Origin: Eublepharis macularius
Lineage: Eukaryota; Chordata; Lepidosauria; Squamata; Eublepharidae
Assembly (NCBI RefSeq): GCF_028583425.1
Contig: NC_072802.1
Coordinates: 14,393,926 to 14,457,925, forward strand
Length of the DNA: 64,000 bases
Direction: 5' to 3'
In this document: positions 1-10,479 of the stretch, in pieces
How the letters are laid out: every line of letters starts with the position of its first letter
Position numbering within the stretch: the first letter of the stretch is position 1
Program-made: the position numbers and the translations under genes
The notes under the pieces: generated by a model
Seen by the model: the letters and a program-made list of their open reading frames with translations, nothing else
Database searches by the model: none
What the model was told of the DNA's origin: nothing

Positions 1-380
1 GCCAGCAGGAGAGAGACAGAAACTTGAGTGGGCAGGAGTGCTCCGGAGATTGTGTCAGCTTTGAATGAGTGAGAGAATTCTGTGAATTGGCTAAGGGGGC
101 AGCACCTTGGGGCGCAGGGCCCCTCTCTGGGGATCTGGTGCGGGGTGCCACATCGTCTGTCTTGCGGGAGTGAGTTTGCTTCCCCATGCGCTCTGCCTGC
201 ATGCTAGTAGATAAAGCCATTATCACAGACCCCTGGAGTCTCCAGGACTCTCTCTCAACCAACCAGAGAGCACTGACCCTGGGACTTCTCATCTGTAGAT
301 GCTTGCATTTTCTTGGGCATTGTGAAAAAGTGGGATATAAATATAATAAATAAATATTTTGAAGTAGAGATTAACTATAC
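1..380. other. Unassigned intergenic DNA, possible LTR-like remnant
   Basis: No coding exon is recognised. The stretch around 150-290 has a GATAAA-like signal followed by a CT-rich segment, the kind of layout seen at the 3' side of a long terminal repeat. No partner repeat, primer-binding site or coding domain is visible, so an LTR identity is only a guess. Confidence 0.2.
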
Positions 381-383
381 TAA

Positions 384-471
384 CAGTCCAATCCTAAGGA
401 GAGTTACTTCAGTCTAAGCCCATTGATTGTAATGGGCTTAGACTGGGGTAACTATGCGTAGAATTGCACTG
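384..471. mobile_element. 88-bp foldback MITE, copy 1
   Basis: The two halves are inverted copies of each other, with ends near CAGTGCAATCC and GGATTGCACTG. The element is flanked by TAA at 381-383 and TAA at 472-474, a 3-bp target-site duplication. The same 88-bp unit recurs at 1122-1209. Three-bp duplications next to short TIRs suggest PIF/Harbinger-type mobilisation, but no transposase is present to confirm it. Confidence 0.65.
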
Positions 472-582
472 TAAGTACTGCTCTACATCAGGGAGTAAAT
501 AACAAACTAAAAAAGGACTTCTTTCTCCATCACACCTATGCCGTACTCTTCTTCTTAGAAGTTCAGAGTGTCCTTAGAGGGG

Positions 583-935
583 GCGGGGGTCTAATTTTAT
601 CTTCAGAGCATCCCTGCGAGGTAGGCTAGGCTGAGAGGCCACGCCTTGCCGGTGGGAGAAACTACAAAGGCACTGATCCAGCAACTCCTGACCTGCATGT
701 AATGGGGCCTTTATATTAAAAATAATTCTAAACATTTTTAAATGCGGAAAGTATTTCATAAACATTACCATGCTGTAATGTTTCTAACCACCCTGCAAGG
801 AAGAACCCGTATTCTTCCTATATTTCAGGGTCTAAAAAAGATTGGCCAGTTCATGGCACTGGCGGGATTTGAACCAGAGACTTCCCAGCTCACTCTTTAA
901 CTACTGCTTTCTCCGCAACAGCTCCGTCTGATACC
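583..935 (-). mobile_element. Decayed tRNA-type SINE fragments
   Basis: Around 845-935 the minus strand resembles a tRNA-derived SINE head, with a B-box-like GGTTCAAATCCCGCC. Around 585-650 there is a piece of the Sauria-SINE body, similar to the segment that normally reads cctgtgaggtaggttagg. Both pieces are diverged and the boundaries are approximate. Confidence 0.35.
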
Positions 936-1121
936 GTCTCGACTTCACTTCCGAACTTCCCTGGAGTTTATGATGCACTTTTGACGTGGTACAGCAAAAA
1001 GAATTAAAAAGCCCTACTGCGTATGTAGATCCTATTGTGTGCTATTTTAGATCAGAGTTTATCTTTTCCTCCCTTTTGATTTCCAAAAGTTGGTAGAAAT
1101 GAAAATAGGTTGCTGGATTCA

Positions 1122-1209
1122 CAGTGCAATCCTATGCAGAGTTACACCGGTCTAAGCCCATTGAAGTCAATGGCCTTAGACTGGAGTAACTCTCCATAGG
1201 ATTGCACTG
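1122..1209. mobile_element. 88-bp foldback MITE, copy 2
   Basis: This is the best preserved member of the family at 384-471. It is almost a perfect inverted repeat from end to end, reading CAGTGCAATCC at the left and GGATTGCACTG at the right. It is flanked by TCA at 1119-1121 and TCA at 1210-1212. The matching length and second clean 3-bp duplication support a real mobile family. Confidence 0.75.
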
Positions 1210-1212
1210 TCA

Positions 1213-1671
1213 GAGTTTGGGGCAACAAGTCCCAAACAAGGACTCACAAGAAATTCCGGGAGCAGCCGTTCAGTAAAGGACTCTCTTGTTCACATTTCCA
1301 ATTTTGCATCTATTTCCCAATTAAATTAAAGCAGCCAAATCTGCCTACCCACTTGGGAATGATGAACAGAAAGCTGCCTGTATACGTTTGTGAAAGCAAA
1401 GACAATTAAGCCTGTTGAAATCCACTTCAAGATGAACTCCCCAACCCCTGTATGTACAGTGCCCATGCAGCCAACTACTGACGGACCATAAATGTGCCTA
1501 ATCCCCTTTTAAAGGCATCTTAGCTAGCGGCCATCGCCACATGCTGTGGCAGGGAATTCCACAAGCTAATTAGGCATGATGTGAAGCATACTCATTTTTG
1601 TTCTGATCTACCACCTGCTGATTTTATTGGACCTCAGATGGAGTAAAGAAGTGCTGGTAGGAACAGGTGGA
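1213..1671. other. Unassigned intergenic DNA
   Basis: No exon, RNA gene or repeat is recognised with confidence in this AT-rich stretch. Confidence 0.4.
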
Positions 1672-1873
1672 GTTGCCAGCCTCCAGGTGGTGGCTGGAGA
1701 TCTCTTGGAATTACAACTGATCTCCAGGCCATACATATCAGTTCCCCTGGAGAAAATGGCTGCTTTAGAAGGCGAATTCTAGGGCATTATACCCCGCTGA
1801 GGTCCCTCCCTTCCCCAAACCCTGCCCTCGCCAGGCTCTTTCCCCAAATGTCTAGAAATTTCCCAACTCGTAA
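1672..1873. mobile_element. About 200-bp inverted-repeat element, copy 1
   Basis: The sequence begins GTTGCCAGCCTCCAGG and ends with a diverged inverted counterpart. It is similar along its length to 11049-11238, where the right end TTGGCAGCC is better preserved. It has no coding capacity and is probably a non-autonomous DNA transposon or a SINE. No clear target-site duplication was found. Confidence 0.5.
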
Positions 1874-2631
1874 CATATTGGCTCAGGTAATGAGCTGCGA
1901 TTCAGAAAGTTCAGGTCCATGCCACTAACAGGCAGGTGGTCTTACGTAAGCCTTGGTCTCCCATCGGAGGGTAATACTGACATACAGGATTGTTTTAGAT
2001 ATTACAACAGAGCAGTTCAACAGATACTCCAACAGGCACAACACAAAGTACTTGGTGAATACTAAAGGTTCTAGATAAATACCAAATATGATGAAGTTCT
2101 TGAGAATGCATTCCATGAGCAAAGCTTTTCATTCAGGAATGTCTTTTATGAATGAAATCTCTACCGGCTGCTCCTGTCTGGTCTTTCCCAGAACAAAGCC
2201 AACACAGAGGCATGATAACTATGTCCTTCTGCATTTCGTCGGCAGTTGCAATTGGGGATGGTACGAAACGGCGTTATCTAAGAAAGGATATCAGATGGAA
2301 CTCATTCCAGTCCTGGGGAAGGAAATGGACATTCCCCCTTTGATCTCCGATGGAGAAAGAGGATTCTGCTTCTACATTTATTACAGGATATGGTTCTACT
2401 GCTCTGTAAGGCTCTGTAATAATACCTATGAAAGCAGCGGTCCTCCTAGAATGAGCTGATTTCATGCATCGTGCGGTCCGTTCCAGCTGCCTTGCTCCCC
2501 AGAGGTGGAGTCCCACAGTGGCTACGGTAAAGCAGGCCCCTCCATTCAAATCCCGCCTCTGCCTTAGGCAAGCCACTCACATTCCCCTTCTGGCCCCTTG
2601 GGAACAGCGCTGCCCCCTCCTGGAGAGCTGC
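1874..2631. other. Unassigned intergenic DNA
   Basis: Open frames on both strands (for example 2088-2459 plus and 2274-2576 minus) overlap each other and show no domain or exon-like homology that I recognise. They are treated as chance ORFs. Confidence 0.4.
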
Positions 2632-2842
2632 TGAAGCATAGTGGTTAAGTGGTCTGGCTGCGAATCAGCACTCTGCTGGTTCAAATCCCACTACTGCCAT
2701 GAGCTCAGTAGGTGGCCTTGAGGAAGCCACTCCTCTCAGCCCCAGCTCCCCCAGCTGCATTGTAGGGATAATGATAACATTAACTTGTTCACTGCTCTGG
2801 GTGAGGCACTAATCTGTCTAGCAGAGCGGTATATAAACACAG
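2632..2842 (+). mobile_element. tRNA-derived SINE
   Basis: It has a tRNA-like head containing GTGGTTAAGTGG and a B-box-like TGGTTCAAATCCCAC. A body follows that ends in GCGGTATATAAAC, the usual end of squamate tRNA SINEs. It is probably transcribed by RNA polymerase III from the internal promoter when active. This copy is diverged. Confidence 0.55.
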
Positions 2843-2925
2843 TAGCAAAGAGACCAGTAGCAACTTTATTGTAGCATAAGCTTTTGAAAGAGACTAACAC
2901 GGCTAACTCCTCTGGATATATAAGC
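2842..2925 (+). repeat. Dispersed repeat R1 (unnamed), partial copy
   Basis: It contains the family's diagnostic segments TTATTGTAGCATAAGCTTT and ACTAACACGGCTAACTCC. At least eight other copies lie in this window (4314, 9325, 10185, 17378, 24055, 36045, 48789 and 62737). The family name is not recognised with certainty. Confidence 0.55.
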
Positions 2926-3279
2926 ACAGTTGTTGTTGTTGTCATTATTATTACTACTACAAGATCATTGTAGGAATTACAGTAAACTAATATAGGAGTG
3001 TTATGCAATTGTTAGGCTAGGACTGTGGAGTCCTGGGTTCAAATCCCCACTCACAGGCTAGAGCAGAGGAGTGGAAAACCACATAGGTTGAGCCCCTCGG
3101 AGGCAGGGTGGGAGAAAAACGTGATAAAGACGGCCGGTGGCTGTGTTGGTCTGCAGATAAATCTCAGAAGCAAAAATTGTTTCATGCCTTTTATTAGGAC
3201 CAACAAAATTATTGCAGAATGGTATGCAAATCTGCGACCTGCAAATTAAAAGGTACTGCATCACTTTTTTTTTCCTGGC

Positions 3280-3453
3280 AAGAGACTCACAGAGGTGGTT
3301 TGCCATGGCCTGCCTCTGCAACCCTGGTCTTCGCTGGAGGTCTCCCATCTAATTACTAACCAAGGCTGACCCTGCTTAGCTTCTGAGACCTGTCAAAGGC
3401 CGTGGTCGCCATAAGTCAGCTGAGACTTGAGGGCACTCTCCACCACCACCACA
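3280..3453 (-). mobile_element. 5S rRNA-derived SINE, rearranged copy
   Basis: On the minus strand it reads AAGCAGGGTC and GGTTAGTAATTAGATGGGAGA, the internal control region of 5S rRNA, followed by the SINE body with GGCAAACCACC. The tail segment (gtcgccataagtcagctg) sits on the wrong side and in the opposite orientation, so the copy is rearranged. Confidence 0.6.
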
Positions 3454-3677
3454 TTACTTTTTTAAGTTAGGAAAAACTGTGGGAGGCCTTCAGTGCTTTA
3501 TGAAACGCAAAGGGATACTTTTTCTTTTCTGGACAGTGATGGATTTACTGGTTCTTTCCCCCCTTTTAAAACCCCAGCGGATTTTTCTCAGAATTTTAAT
3601 TCTTACATACACCAGCGTGGCTCTGAGCCTCGAACACCATACCACAGTTTAAGGTTAGAAGGCTGCCCTCTCTTTTA

Positions 3678-4297
3678 GCCAGCGTGGTGTGATGGTTAAG
3701 GTGTTAGATTAGGATCCGGAAGACTTAGGTTCAGATCTCCAGTCTGCCATAAAACTCGCTGGGTGACTCTGAGCCAGTTGAGCATGCTCTCTGTGTCTCT
3801 TAGCCTAACCTACCTGAGAGTATTGTTGGGAGCAGGGCTTTTTTTCTGGGAAAAGAGGTGGTGGAACTCAGTGGGTTGCCAGCACAGGGGGCAACTCCTG
3901 GCGGAAGGTAGTTCCCCTGGTACCACATGCATGTGTGCAAAGTGCACGCATGCTCCCAGAACCGCACAATGATGTCACTTTGGGTCAGCTGGAACAAGGG
4001 GGAAGTTTTTAAAAGTTTAAATTGCCCTCGGCGAAAATGGTCACATGGCTGGTGGCCCCGCCCCCTGACCTCCAGACAGAGGGGAGTTTAGATTCCCCTC
4101 CACGCCGCTTCAGCGGCACAGAGGACAATCTCAACTCCCCTCTGTCTGGAGATCAGGGGGCGGGGCCACCGGCCATGTGACCATTTTCAAGAGGTGCTGG
4201 AACTCCGTTCCACTGCGTTCCTGCTGAAAAAAAGCCCTGTTTGGGAGAATGAAACAGAGGAATGGAGAAAGATGTAAGCCACTCTGAACTCAACAGT
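3678..4297 (+). mobile_element. Sauria-type tRNA SINE split by a hAT MITE
   Basis: The head and body at 3678-3832 (AGCCAGCGTGGTGTGATGG onward) stop abruptly at 3832. The matching tail (gaatgatgtaagccactctg-like) resumes at about 4248. The gap is exactly the transposon at 3833-4239 plus one target-site duplication. The SINE is therefore older than the DNA transposon insertion. Confidence 0.6.
3833..4239. mobile_element. hAT-type MITE with CAGGGCTTTTTTT ends, copy A
   Basis: The left end is CAGGGCTTTTTTTC and the right end GAAAAAAAGCCCTG. It is flanked by GTTGGGAG (3825-3832) and TTTGGGAG (4240-4247), an 8-bp duplication with one mismatch, as hAT transposases produce. Inside is a long inverted repeat (about 4037-4110 against 4130-4190) around ggcggggccac, so the RNA or single strand would fold into a hairpin. 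It has no ORF of its own. Copies B and C are at 11925 and 14872. Confidence 0.8.
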
Positions 4298-4313
4298 AGA
4301 AAAGAACAAGATA

Positions 4314-4432
4314 TCTGAAGAAGTGAGCTCTGACTCATGAAATCTCCTACTCTACCACAAATTTTGTTCTTATAGGTGCTACTGGACTCTTGCTCTTTTC
4401 TGTTGCTACAGACAGACTAACATGGCTACACA
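4314..4432 (+). repeat. Dispersed repeat R1
   Basis: It reads through GAAGAAGTGAGCT, ATAGGTGCTACTGGACTC and ACAGACTAACATGGCTACA, the full order of segments in this family. It lies as a single, non-inverted copy. Confidence 0.55.
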
Positions 4433-5192
4433 TCCTGAACTCCTTAAGGAATGGCATCATAAAAATATACTAAATAAATAAGTATGCCCTCTAAGACACA
4501 AAACCATTATACTTGTTTCTCCATGAAAACAGACACAGGACTTCTGATTTGCGTGGAGATTCTTGCACAGATCTGTACCAGTCTTGGGACCTGTGGTGTC
4601 TGGGAAGGAGGATGTTGGAGTGCTATTATACAACAGTGCATTGCACATTGTGTATGCGCACATCACGAGGCTGGTAAGCATAGCTAATCTTTAAATTCTG
4701 GCTGCAAGATGCTATGCTCCACTACAAAAACCAGAAGGAACTCATGTTTCATTGTGACATTTTGAATTTCGTCTCTCTTCACTGGGCCTGTCGCTGTGAT
4801 TTTTGCTCTCTTCTAGCCCTGTCATTTGCAGGGCAACTTTTTAAAAAGGACATCCAGAACATGTTGAGCACATTCAGTGCCTTCATGGATGTATAACCAT
4901 CACAGAGATTATTAATCACCACTATACTTAGCATTTACACAGCACTACAGGAATGTTCTAAGTGCTTCATGGGCATTCTCTTTTATGGATTCCTTACAAC
5001 AACCTTGCAAGATAGGTTGGTATTGTTATCTTGGTATTGCAAATTGAGGGGGGATGGCTGACAGCGTGTGGCTTTTCTAATGGTAAAAATTGAACATTGC
5101 CACATTCATCCATGAGGGGAAAAAAATTAAATCCCCAAATAGTATTATCGTATTGCTTCTTAATTCAGGCAAACCAAGTACAAGATTTTATT
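4433..5192. other. Unassigned intergenic DNA with an MIR/L2-like stretch
   Basis: About 4925-5060 resembles ancient CORE or L2-type repeats (a run of low-order similarity around cttacaacaaccttgcaagatagg). The rest shows no recognisable feature. Confidence 0.3.
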
Positions 5193-5414
5193 TATCGACT
5201 TCATTTACATGCCACCTTTCTCCGCAGTGGGGAAACAAACAGCTTCCATCATTCTCCCTTTTTCGTTTTTATCCTCACAGCAACCCTGTGAGGTAGATGT
5301 GTGTGTGACTGGCCCAAGGTCACCCAGCAAGCTTCTATAGAGTAGGGACTTGGGACTTGAGCCTGGTTCTCACAGATCCTAGACCAGCACTCTAACCAAT
5401 TCACCACACTTGCT
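5193..5414 (-). mobile_element. Sauria-type tRNA SINE
   Basis: Read on the minus strand it goes from a tRNA-like head (GGTGAATTGGTTAGAGTG) through the body (TTGGGCCAGTCACACAC, CTCACAGGGTTGCTGTGAGG) to a tail ending in ATAAATAAA. Length and order match a near-complete element. Confidence 0.65.
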
Positions 5415-5878
5415 TAGATCTCATCAGGCTGGAAATACAAAAAAAAGGTGGGGGAACATAAAGAGAAAGACGTTTACGGAAAGATGCAATAGAAGGGCCT
5501 AAAGTCTGCAGTTTGTAACTTTTCTTAAAGTGTGGCAGATTTAATTAGATGATACGGTACTGGGAGCAAGATAGATTTCAAGACACATCAAAGATGGCAA
5601 CTAGGGAGGGCCCCGATTTGCAGCTCCATTGTTTAACCAGCACCTATATCCTTTTCTTCCTCATTGCTTCTGTAGGATATTTTAATGTGCAAACTGCTGT
5701 ACAGGACTTTATATTCATCACACTTCACTCTCTTGCTTCCCCCAATACTTGTGAAATAGTTCTCTGATGTTACAGATGAGGAAAGCAGTGTCCGTGGTCC
5801 TGTCCTAACCAAGCTTATGCTAGAAAGAAATCTCACTCATTTCAGCAGGACTTACGGTCAAGTGAAATGTGCTCAGGA
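5415..5878. other. Unassigned intergenic DNA
   Basis: No exon is recognised. Small ORFs on both strands are mutually overlapping and lack known domains. Confidence 0.4.
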
Positions 5879-5965
5879 CTGTGCAATCCTATGCAGAGAT
5901 ACTGCAGTCTAAGCCTGCTGAAATCAATGGACTTAGACTGGGTAACTCTGCATAGCATTGCACTA
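5879..5965. mobile_element. Foldback MITE, copy 3 (diverged)
   Basis: It has the same inverted-repeat plan as 384-471 and 1122-1209, with TGTGCAATCC at the left and ATTGCACTA at the right. Its length is almost identical. The flanking triplets do not match cleanly, so the duplication has decayed or the ends are slightly different. Confidence 0.6.
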
Positions 5966-6353
5966 TGAGAGACATTTCTCCAGAGTCACATATTGGGTTG
6001 ACTGAGCTTAGCTTGTGAGTTTTGGTGGAATTAAAAGTTGGATTTTAAATGCTCCTCTACTTTTAACTTTTGTAAGCATTCAAGCCTGGAATTTGGTGTA
6101 GGTCAACAGAACTGCAGAGCATTGCTGCTGGACAAAACACAGGCCATTGATATGTAAATGGAAGAATCACAAAACTTTGTCAGGCTGCAAGGTTTGGCTG
6201 TTAATTGATCAATGGGTCAAAATTTTACCTAAAATGTTGACTGGTGCGTGTGTGAAACAGAGAATGCACACACATGCAAGGCAGAATATTTTTCTTATCT
6301 TGAGTTTTCATACAAGCCAAGGCTGAACGTCCCTCAGCATTTCAACACAAGAT

Positions 6354-6514
6354 GGCCGTTTTCATACTGCTTACCGATCGTGCAAAACTCCTGGAACAAC
6401 GCGCCTTCCTGGAGCAATTTCCCACAATAACTGGAGTTATTGTGGGAGATTGCACCAAGAAGGCGCGTCATTCCAGTAGTTTTGTACAATCGGGTAAGCA
6501 GTGTGAAAACGGCC
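6354..6514. mobile_element. Foldback element with GGCCGTTTTCA termini, copy 1
   Basis: The left end reads GGCCGTTTTCATACTGCTTA and the right end is its close inverse (TAAGCAGTGTGAAAACGGCC). The inverted pairing continues inward to the centre. A different element with the same first 11 bases is at 51789-51986. A clean target-site duplication is not visible. Confidence 0.55.
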
Positions 6515-9324
6515 AATATTTTCAAAACTCAAACAAGTCTCTTTATTTCCACAGTCAGAAGCCCTGTTCACAAGTTATAGGGAACACATATACATCCTGT
6601 AAGTATGTCTGTACATCTGTTTGTAAGACTGCGCCAACATGCATGCATGAAATGAAACTGGACCAGTTCCTAGATAAATGTATGGTTTTAGTTACACATT
6701 CAGTGGTACATCCATTTAATCAAACGTGAGAATTACTCAACACGTGTATAAAGAAAAATCAAGTGTACAGTGTACGTGAATTATATGTGTGTTCACTATA
6801 ACTTCTGAACAGTGCTAGATTCTCTAGGCATCCCTTTCTATTATTTTAATGAATTCTATTCCTGCATGAAAAGAAATGCATAATCATAATTCACAGCATT
6901 GTTTAATTTCAATAAAAAATGTTTAAAAAAATAATAATAATTCATAGCATTTATATAATTATTTCAGGACTAAACCACTGTACATACAGAACTGTGTTGT
7001 AAGCCACACAACAACAAGACAAGGTAGGCCGGCACCCATATTGTAGATGAGAGGCTCAGAGAAAGCGATCTTGCAACCCAATTATCAGACTTTTCAGAAG
7101 CCCAAAAAAGAATCGTCTTCTCACAAATGCTGATGGTTGTGTCATACCAAACAGTTCTGTTTGCTGAGGTTGCTGAAAATCTTAGAACCAAGATGAATTT
7201 TTGTCCCTTATTTTGGTGATTGGCCTAGACATTTGTGGTTGTTTTCTAAATGCCTTAAATCTCCCTTCTGTACACAGCCCCCGGCACTAGAGAGAAATGC
7301 AAGGGCCTTTCCTTGATGCAGCGATGTTTGAATGACTCGGCTCAAAGAAGGTAACTGATTTTAAGACTACCCCTCTGCCCACATACACCCGGTAGACATT
7401 CCATTGAGTATTTCAGACAGAAATCTTTGTCTTGGTGAGGCAGATGATGGGAAGTAGAATAACAATGGAGCAAGATCCTTGACCACAGTGAAACCACAGC
7501 GGTACAGAGAACGGTGCCCTGGAGTCTTTGCATACCTTCCCTTTAAAGAAGCAGATTCCACTGTAAAGGCTTAAGAAGGCCCTCCATAGAGGAACACAAA
7601 TCAGTTCAAAGAGATAAGCTGCAAGAACACCTAGGTTGCTAATGGTAGATATCAGCCTCTGGGAAGAAAAATTGGTAGGGCACGTGAGCGGAGCGGAAGC
7701 CAGAACCACTGCAGGCAGGCACCAGAACTCAAACCGGCGGCACCCACATACTGAAAGTTCTGTCTCATAATATTAAACATCTGAAGGCGATCCTCTGTGG
7801 TGCATGGAAGATGCTCTTTGCATGCTCAGTTGCACTTGCATCTCCACCACTACGTTACAGGTGCTACCGCTGAGCTGTACCAATAGGTTTGGGGGCTGCG
7901 CATGGGTTACAAAGGACTGAAGAATCAGTACCAAGCCCCAAATTTCCTATGGAGCAATTTACAGGGATTAAAAATCCCATTCTGGCCACCAGTATGCGAA
8001 GAGGGAGGAAGCTCTAGCCTTCTGTGGTCTTCCACCACCATAGCCAGGAGACCTAGCCTTTCCTCCAGTGGGCTGGCACAGAACCAGAGGCAGAGTAATT
8101 AGTGAGTGTTAATGGGTGGGAGAGACAAGCCAGTGGGAAGAGCCCCAATGACAGATTGTGCTCTAGAGGGTTTTGCAACTGCAGTGTGTTTGTGTTCTTT
8201 GCTTCAGCACATCAGGTGCCAAACTAGTTTGCAAGCAGAGGGGAATACGTCTTTTGGCATAGAAGCTTAGCTGACCCATGAATGCAAAACTTTAATCCAT
8301 GAACAAATTATAATTTGGGAGCCAAAGGAGCCCTTAATGAAGTGGGAGGGGGGCCTAGGCAAGTCCGGCTGCTTGCACATGTGGGTATCAAGGCACTTGG
8401 AAGAGAAAGACAGCCATCATGTGCCAATTCGGTTCCCATGTGGGTAAAAGCCACACGGTTGACCCAACCCCACAGGCAAAGTAATTTTGGGTGCAAAAAT
8501 GCCAGCGGTAGATATTGGGGAGGGGAGGAGAGACTCTACTTCTGAAGGAGCCGCATGGCTGAGCAGCTCATTAGCTGGATCTAAGTTTGAAAGGGGTGGA
8601 CTGTAAAGTGAAAACGGCCCAGGAGGAAGTCGGGCCAGGTCGCCCCAGCTGCATTACAAGAGGCAGCTCAGGCTGGGCCAAATGTCGGCACACCTGTGGA
8701 CTTCTCCTGCACTTCCTCTGGTTTATCCATGGCCTGCTTTGGTGGTGCAGGGAGAGAGCACAGGTGATCCAACACCCCAGTGGCTGCCGCTGCCCAGGTT
8801 TGAGCCAAGTGGCTTCTGCAGCACTGGCAGAGCTCCTGGGGCTCGGCTCAGCTTGCCAACAGCCCTCCAAGGCAATGGCCCACCAAGAACTCTCCCTGTA
8901 AGTGAAATGGCTAGTCTGCCCCTGGAATCTGGGGCCACGCAGATCTGGGGCCCCTGGTATTTCAGTCAGATCTGGATTGCTGAAGGCACTGTGGTGGTTC
9001 TTCTGTTCTGCCCAGGCAAACATACGATGCAGAGGCAAATGTTAAATTGCAGAGGGCAGCCCAGAATCTTTGCTCAAGCCTAGAAAGCTATATCACTGGA
9101 GCAGGGTGGGTGGGGAGGCATTTCACACATTACAGAGAGGCCAACTTAGGTTCGCAAGCAAGTGAACATGCCATCAAAATGGAGAAACACAGAGTCAAAC
9201 ACAGCTTCCCGACTCAAGGGCCTGTATGACATTTCTTTCTGCAAACACACACTGGCTTCACTAACAAGCCTCTGTACACACCTTATAGTACACACATGTA
9301 CATCCTGCAGAAACACATACGCAT
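6515..9324. other. Unassigned intergenic DNA
   Basis: About 2.8 kb without a supportable gene. 6940-7090 has faint L2/MIR-like similarity. 7820-7890 has a possible tRNA-SINE head on the minus strand. 8570-9040 is GC-richer and open in several frames on both strands at once, which argues against coding. I recognise no protein in it. Confidence 0.35.
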
Positions 9325-9560
9325 TTTTAGAAAAAATCAGGAATCCAGTAGCACCTATAAGACTAACAAAATGTGTCGTAGCTTTTGTGAGTCCCAGCTC
9401 ACTTCTTCAGATACCCAGCCGGGCTATCTATCCAGAGGTATCTGAAGAAGTCAGCTGTGGCTCACGAAAGCTCCTACCCTACCACTAATTTTGTTAGTCT
9501 TATAGGTGCTACTGGAGTCCTGTTCTTTTCTACTGTTACAGACAAACACAGCGACCCATC
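9325..9560. repeat. Snap-back pair of dispersed repeat R1
   Basis: Two R1 copies face each other. 9335-9410 reads the family backwards (CCAGTAGCACCTATAAGACT), and 9440-9530 reads it forwards (AGTCTTATAGGTGCTACTGG). A short non-repeated loop with the bases around 9411-9438 lies between them. The arrangement would form a long hairpin. Confidence 0.6.
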
Positions 9561-9567
9561 TTGAGAT

Positions 9568-9783
9568 ATGCATTTATTTATTTACGGAATATTCCCAGTC
9601 CTCTCGTCTTCCCAGAAGGACACCATGTCACTTTCAACATTGTTCTCCCCCTTCTATTTTATCCTGATAACAACCCTGCCAGGTATTTCAGGTTGAGAGA
9701 AAAGTGGCTGGCCTAAAGTAATTGATTGCGCTTCTTCCATGGCAGAGCGAGGATTCCAGCCTGGGTCTCCCACAGTACTTGGA
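9568..9783 (-). mobile_element. Sauria-type tRNA SINE, diverged
   Basis: The minus strand shows the SINE order: tRNA-like head with the B-box-like CTGGAATCCTCGC, a body around GGTTGTTATCAGGATAAAAT, and a tail ending in AATAAATAAATGC. The many substitutions suggest an old insertion. Confidence 0.55.
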
Positions 9784-9978
9784 TACACATGGGGGTTTTA
9801 ATCACACGTTCAGCTGTACATGAGTACAACGTATGCTGAGAATTACTGAACCCTCGTGCAAAGAAAATTTACATGTGCGCTTGCACCTTAGAGACCAACC
9901 AGGACATGAGCTTTTCAGAGTCAAAGCTTCCTTCATCAGATATGAATCGGATGGATCTGGGCTCAATAACACCTAGGT

Positions 9979-10172
9979 GGAGGAGAGTGCCCTCAAGTCA
10001 CAGCTGACGCATGGTGACCTCTGGTGGGGTTTTCAAGGCAAGAGACTATCAGAGGTGGTTTGCCATTGCCTGCCTCTGCAACCTTGGGGTCTCCCATCCA
10101 ATTACTAACCAAGGCCGACCCTGCTTAGCTTCCAAAATCTGACGAGATCAGGCTCACCTGGGCTGCCCTGGG
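9979..10172 (-). mobile_element. 5S rRNA-derived SINE
   Basis: On the minus strand it starts with a 5S-like head: GATCTCGTCAGATTTTGGAAGC-type sequence, then AAGCAGGGTCGGCCTTGGTT, then GGATGGGAGACC. These correspond to boxes A and C of the 5S promoter. The body with GGCAATGGCAAACCACC and the tail follow. Confidence 0.7.
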
Positions 10173-10184
10173 TCTGGGCAATAA

Positions 10185-10395
10185 CCCCTTAAAGACCAAA
10201 TATTAAGGTGCTATTGGACTCAGCTCTTGGTTCTTCGACTGCAGATAGACACGGCTACCCACCCGAATCTGATGAAGGGAGGTCTGCCTCTCCAAGGGCA
10301 TAACCTGAAAATCTAGTTTTATCTCTAAGGTGCTGCTGGATTCGAACCTGGCTCTTCCACTGCAGACCAACACGGCTACCCACCTGAAACTGCGC
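10185..10395 (+). repeat. Tandem partial copies of an R1-like repeat
   Basis: Two successive copies of a related unit each end in a variant of CACGGCTACCCACCTGAA, preceded by AAGGTGCTGCTGGATTCGA or its equivalent. They lie head to tail, unlike the snap-back pairs elsewhere. Confidence 0.5.
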
Positions 10396-10479
10396 GCTGT
10401 AACGTTTGCACACGGCTACGCTTTTATGATTCCAGGGGTGCAACTAACCAAAGGAAACCCCCAAGAACTCAAAACCAAA

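Noticed and set aside
8571-9083. A possible gene with ORFs of 155 codons (minus) and 133 codons (plus).
   Set aside because: Both strands are open over the same bases, there is no domain, no splice structure, and low-complexity composition.
9979-10172. A 5S rRNA gene.
   Set aside because: Only the internal promoter part resembles 5S rRNA, it is diverged, and it is fused to a SINE body. The same holds for the other five copies.
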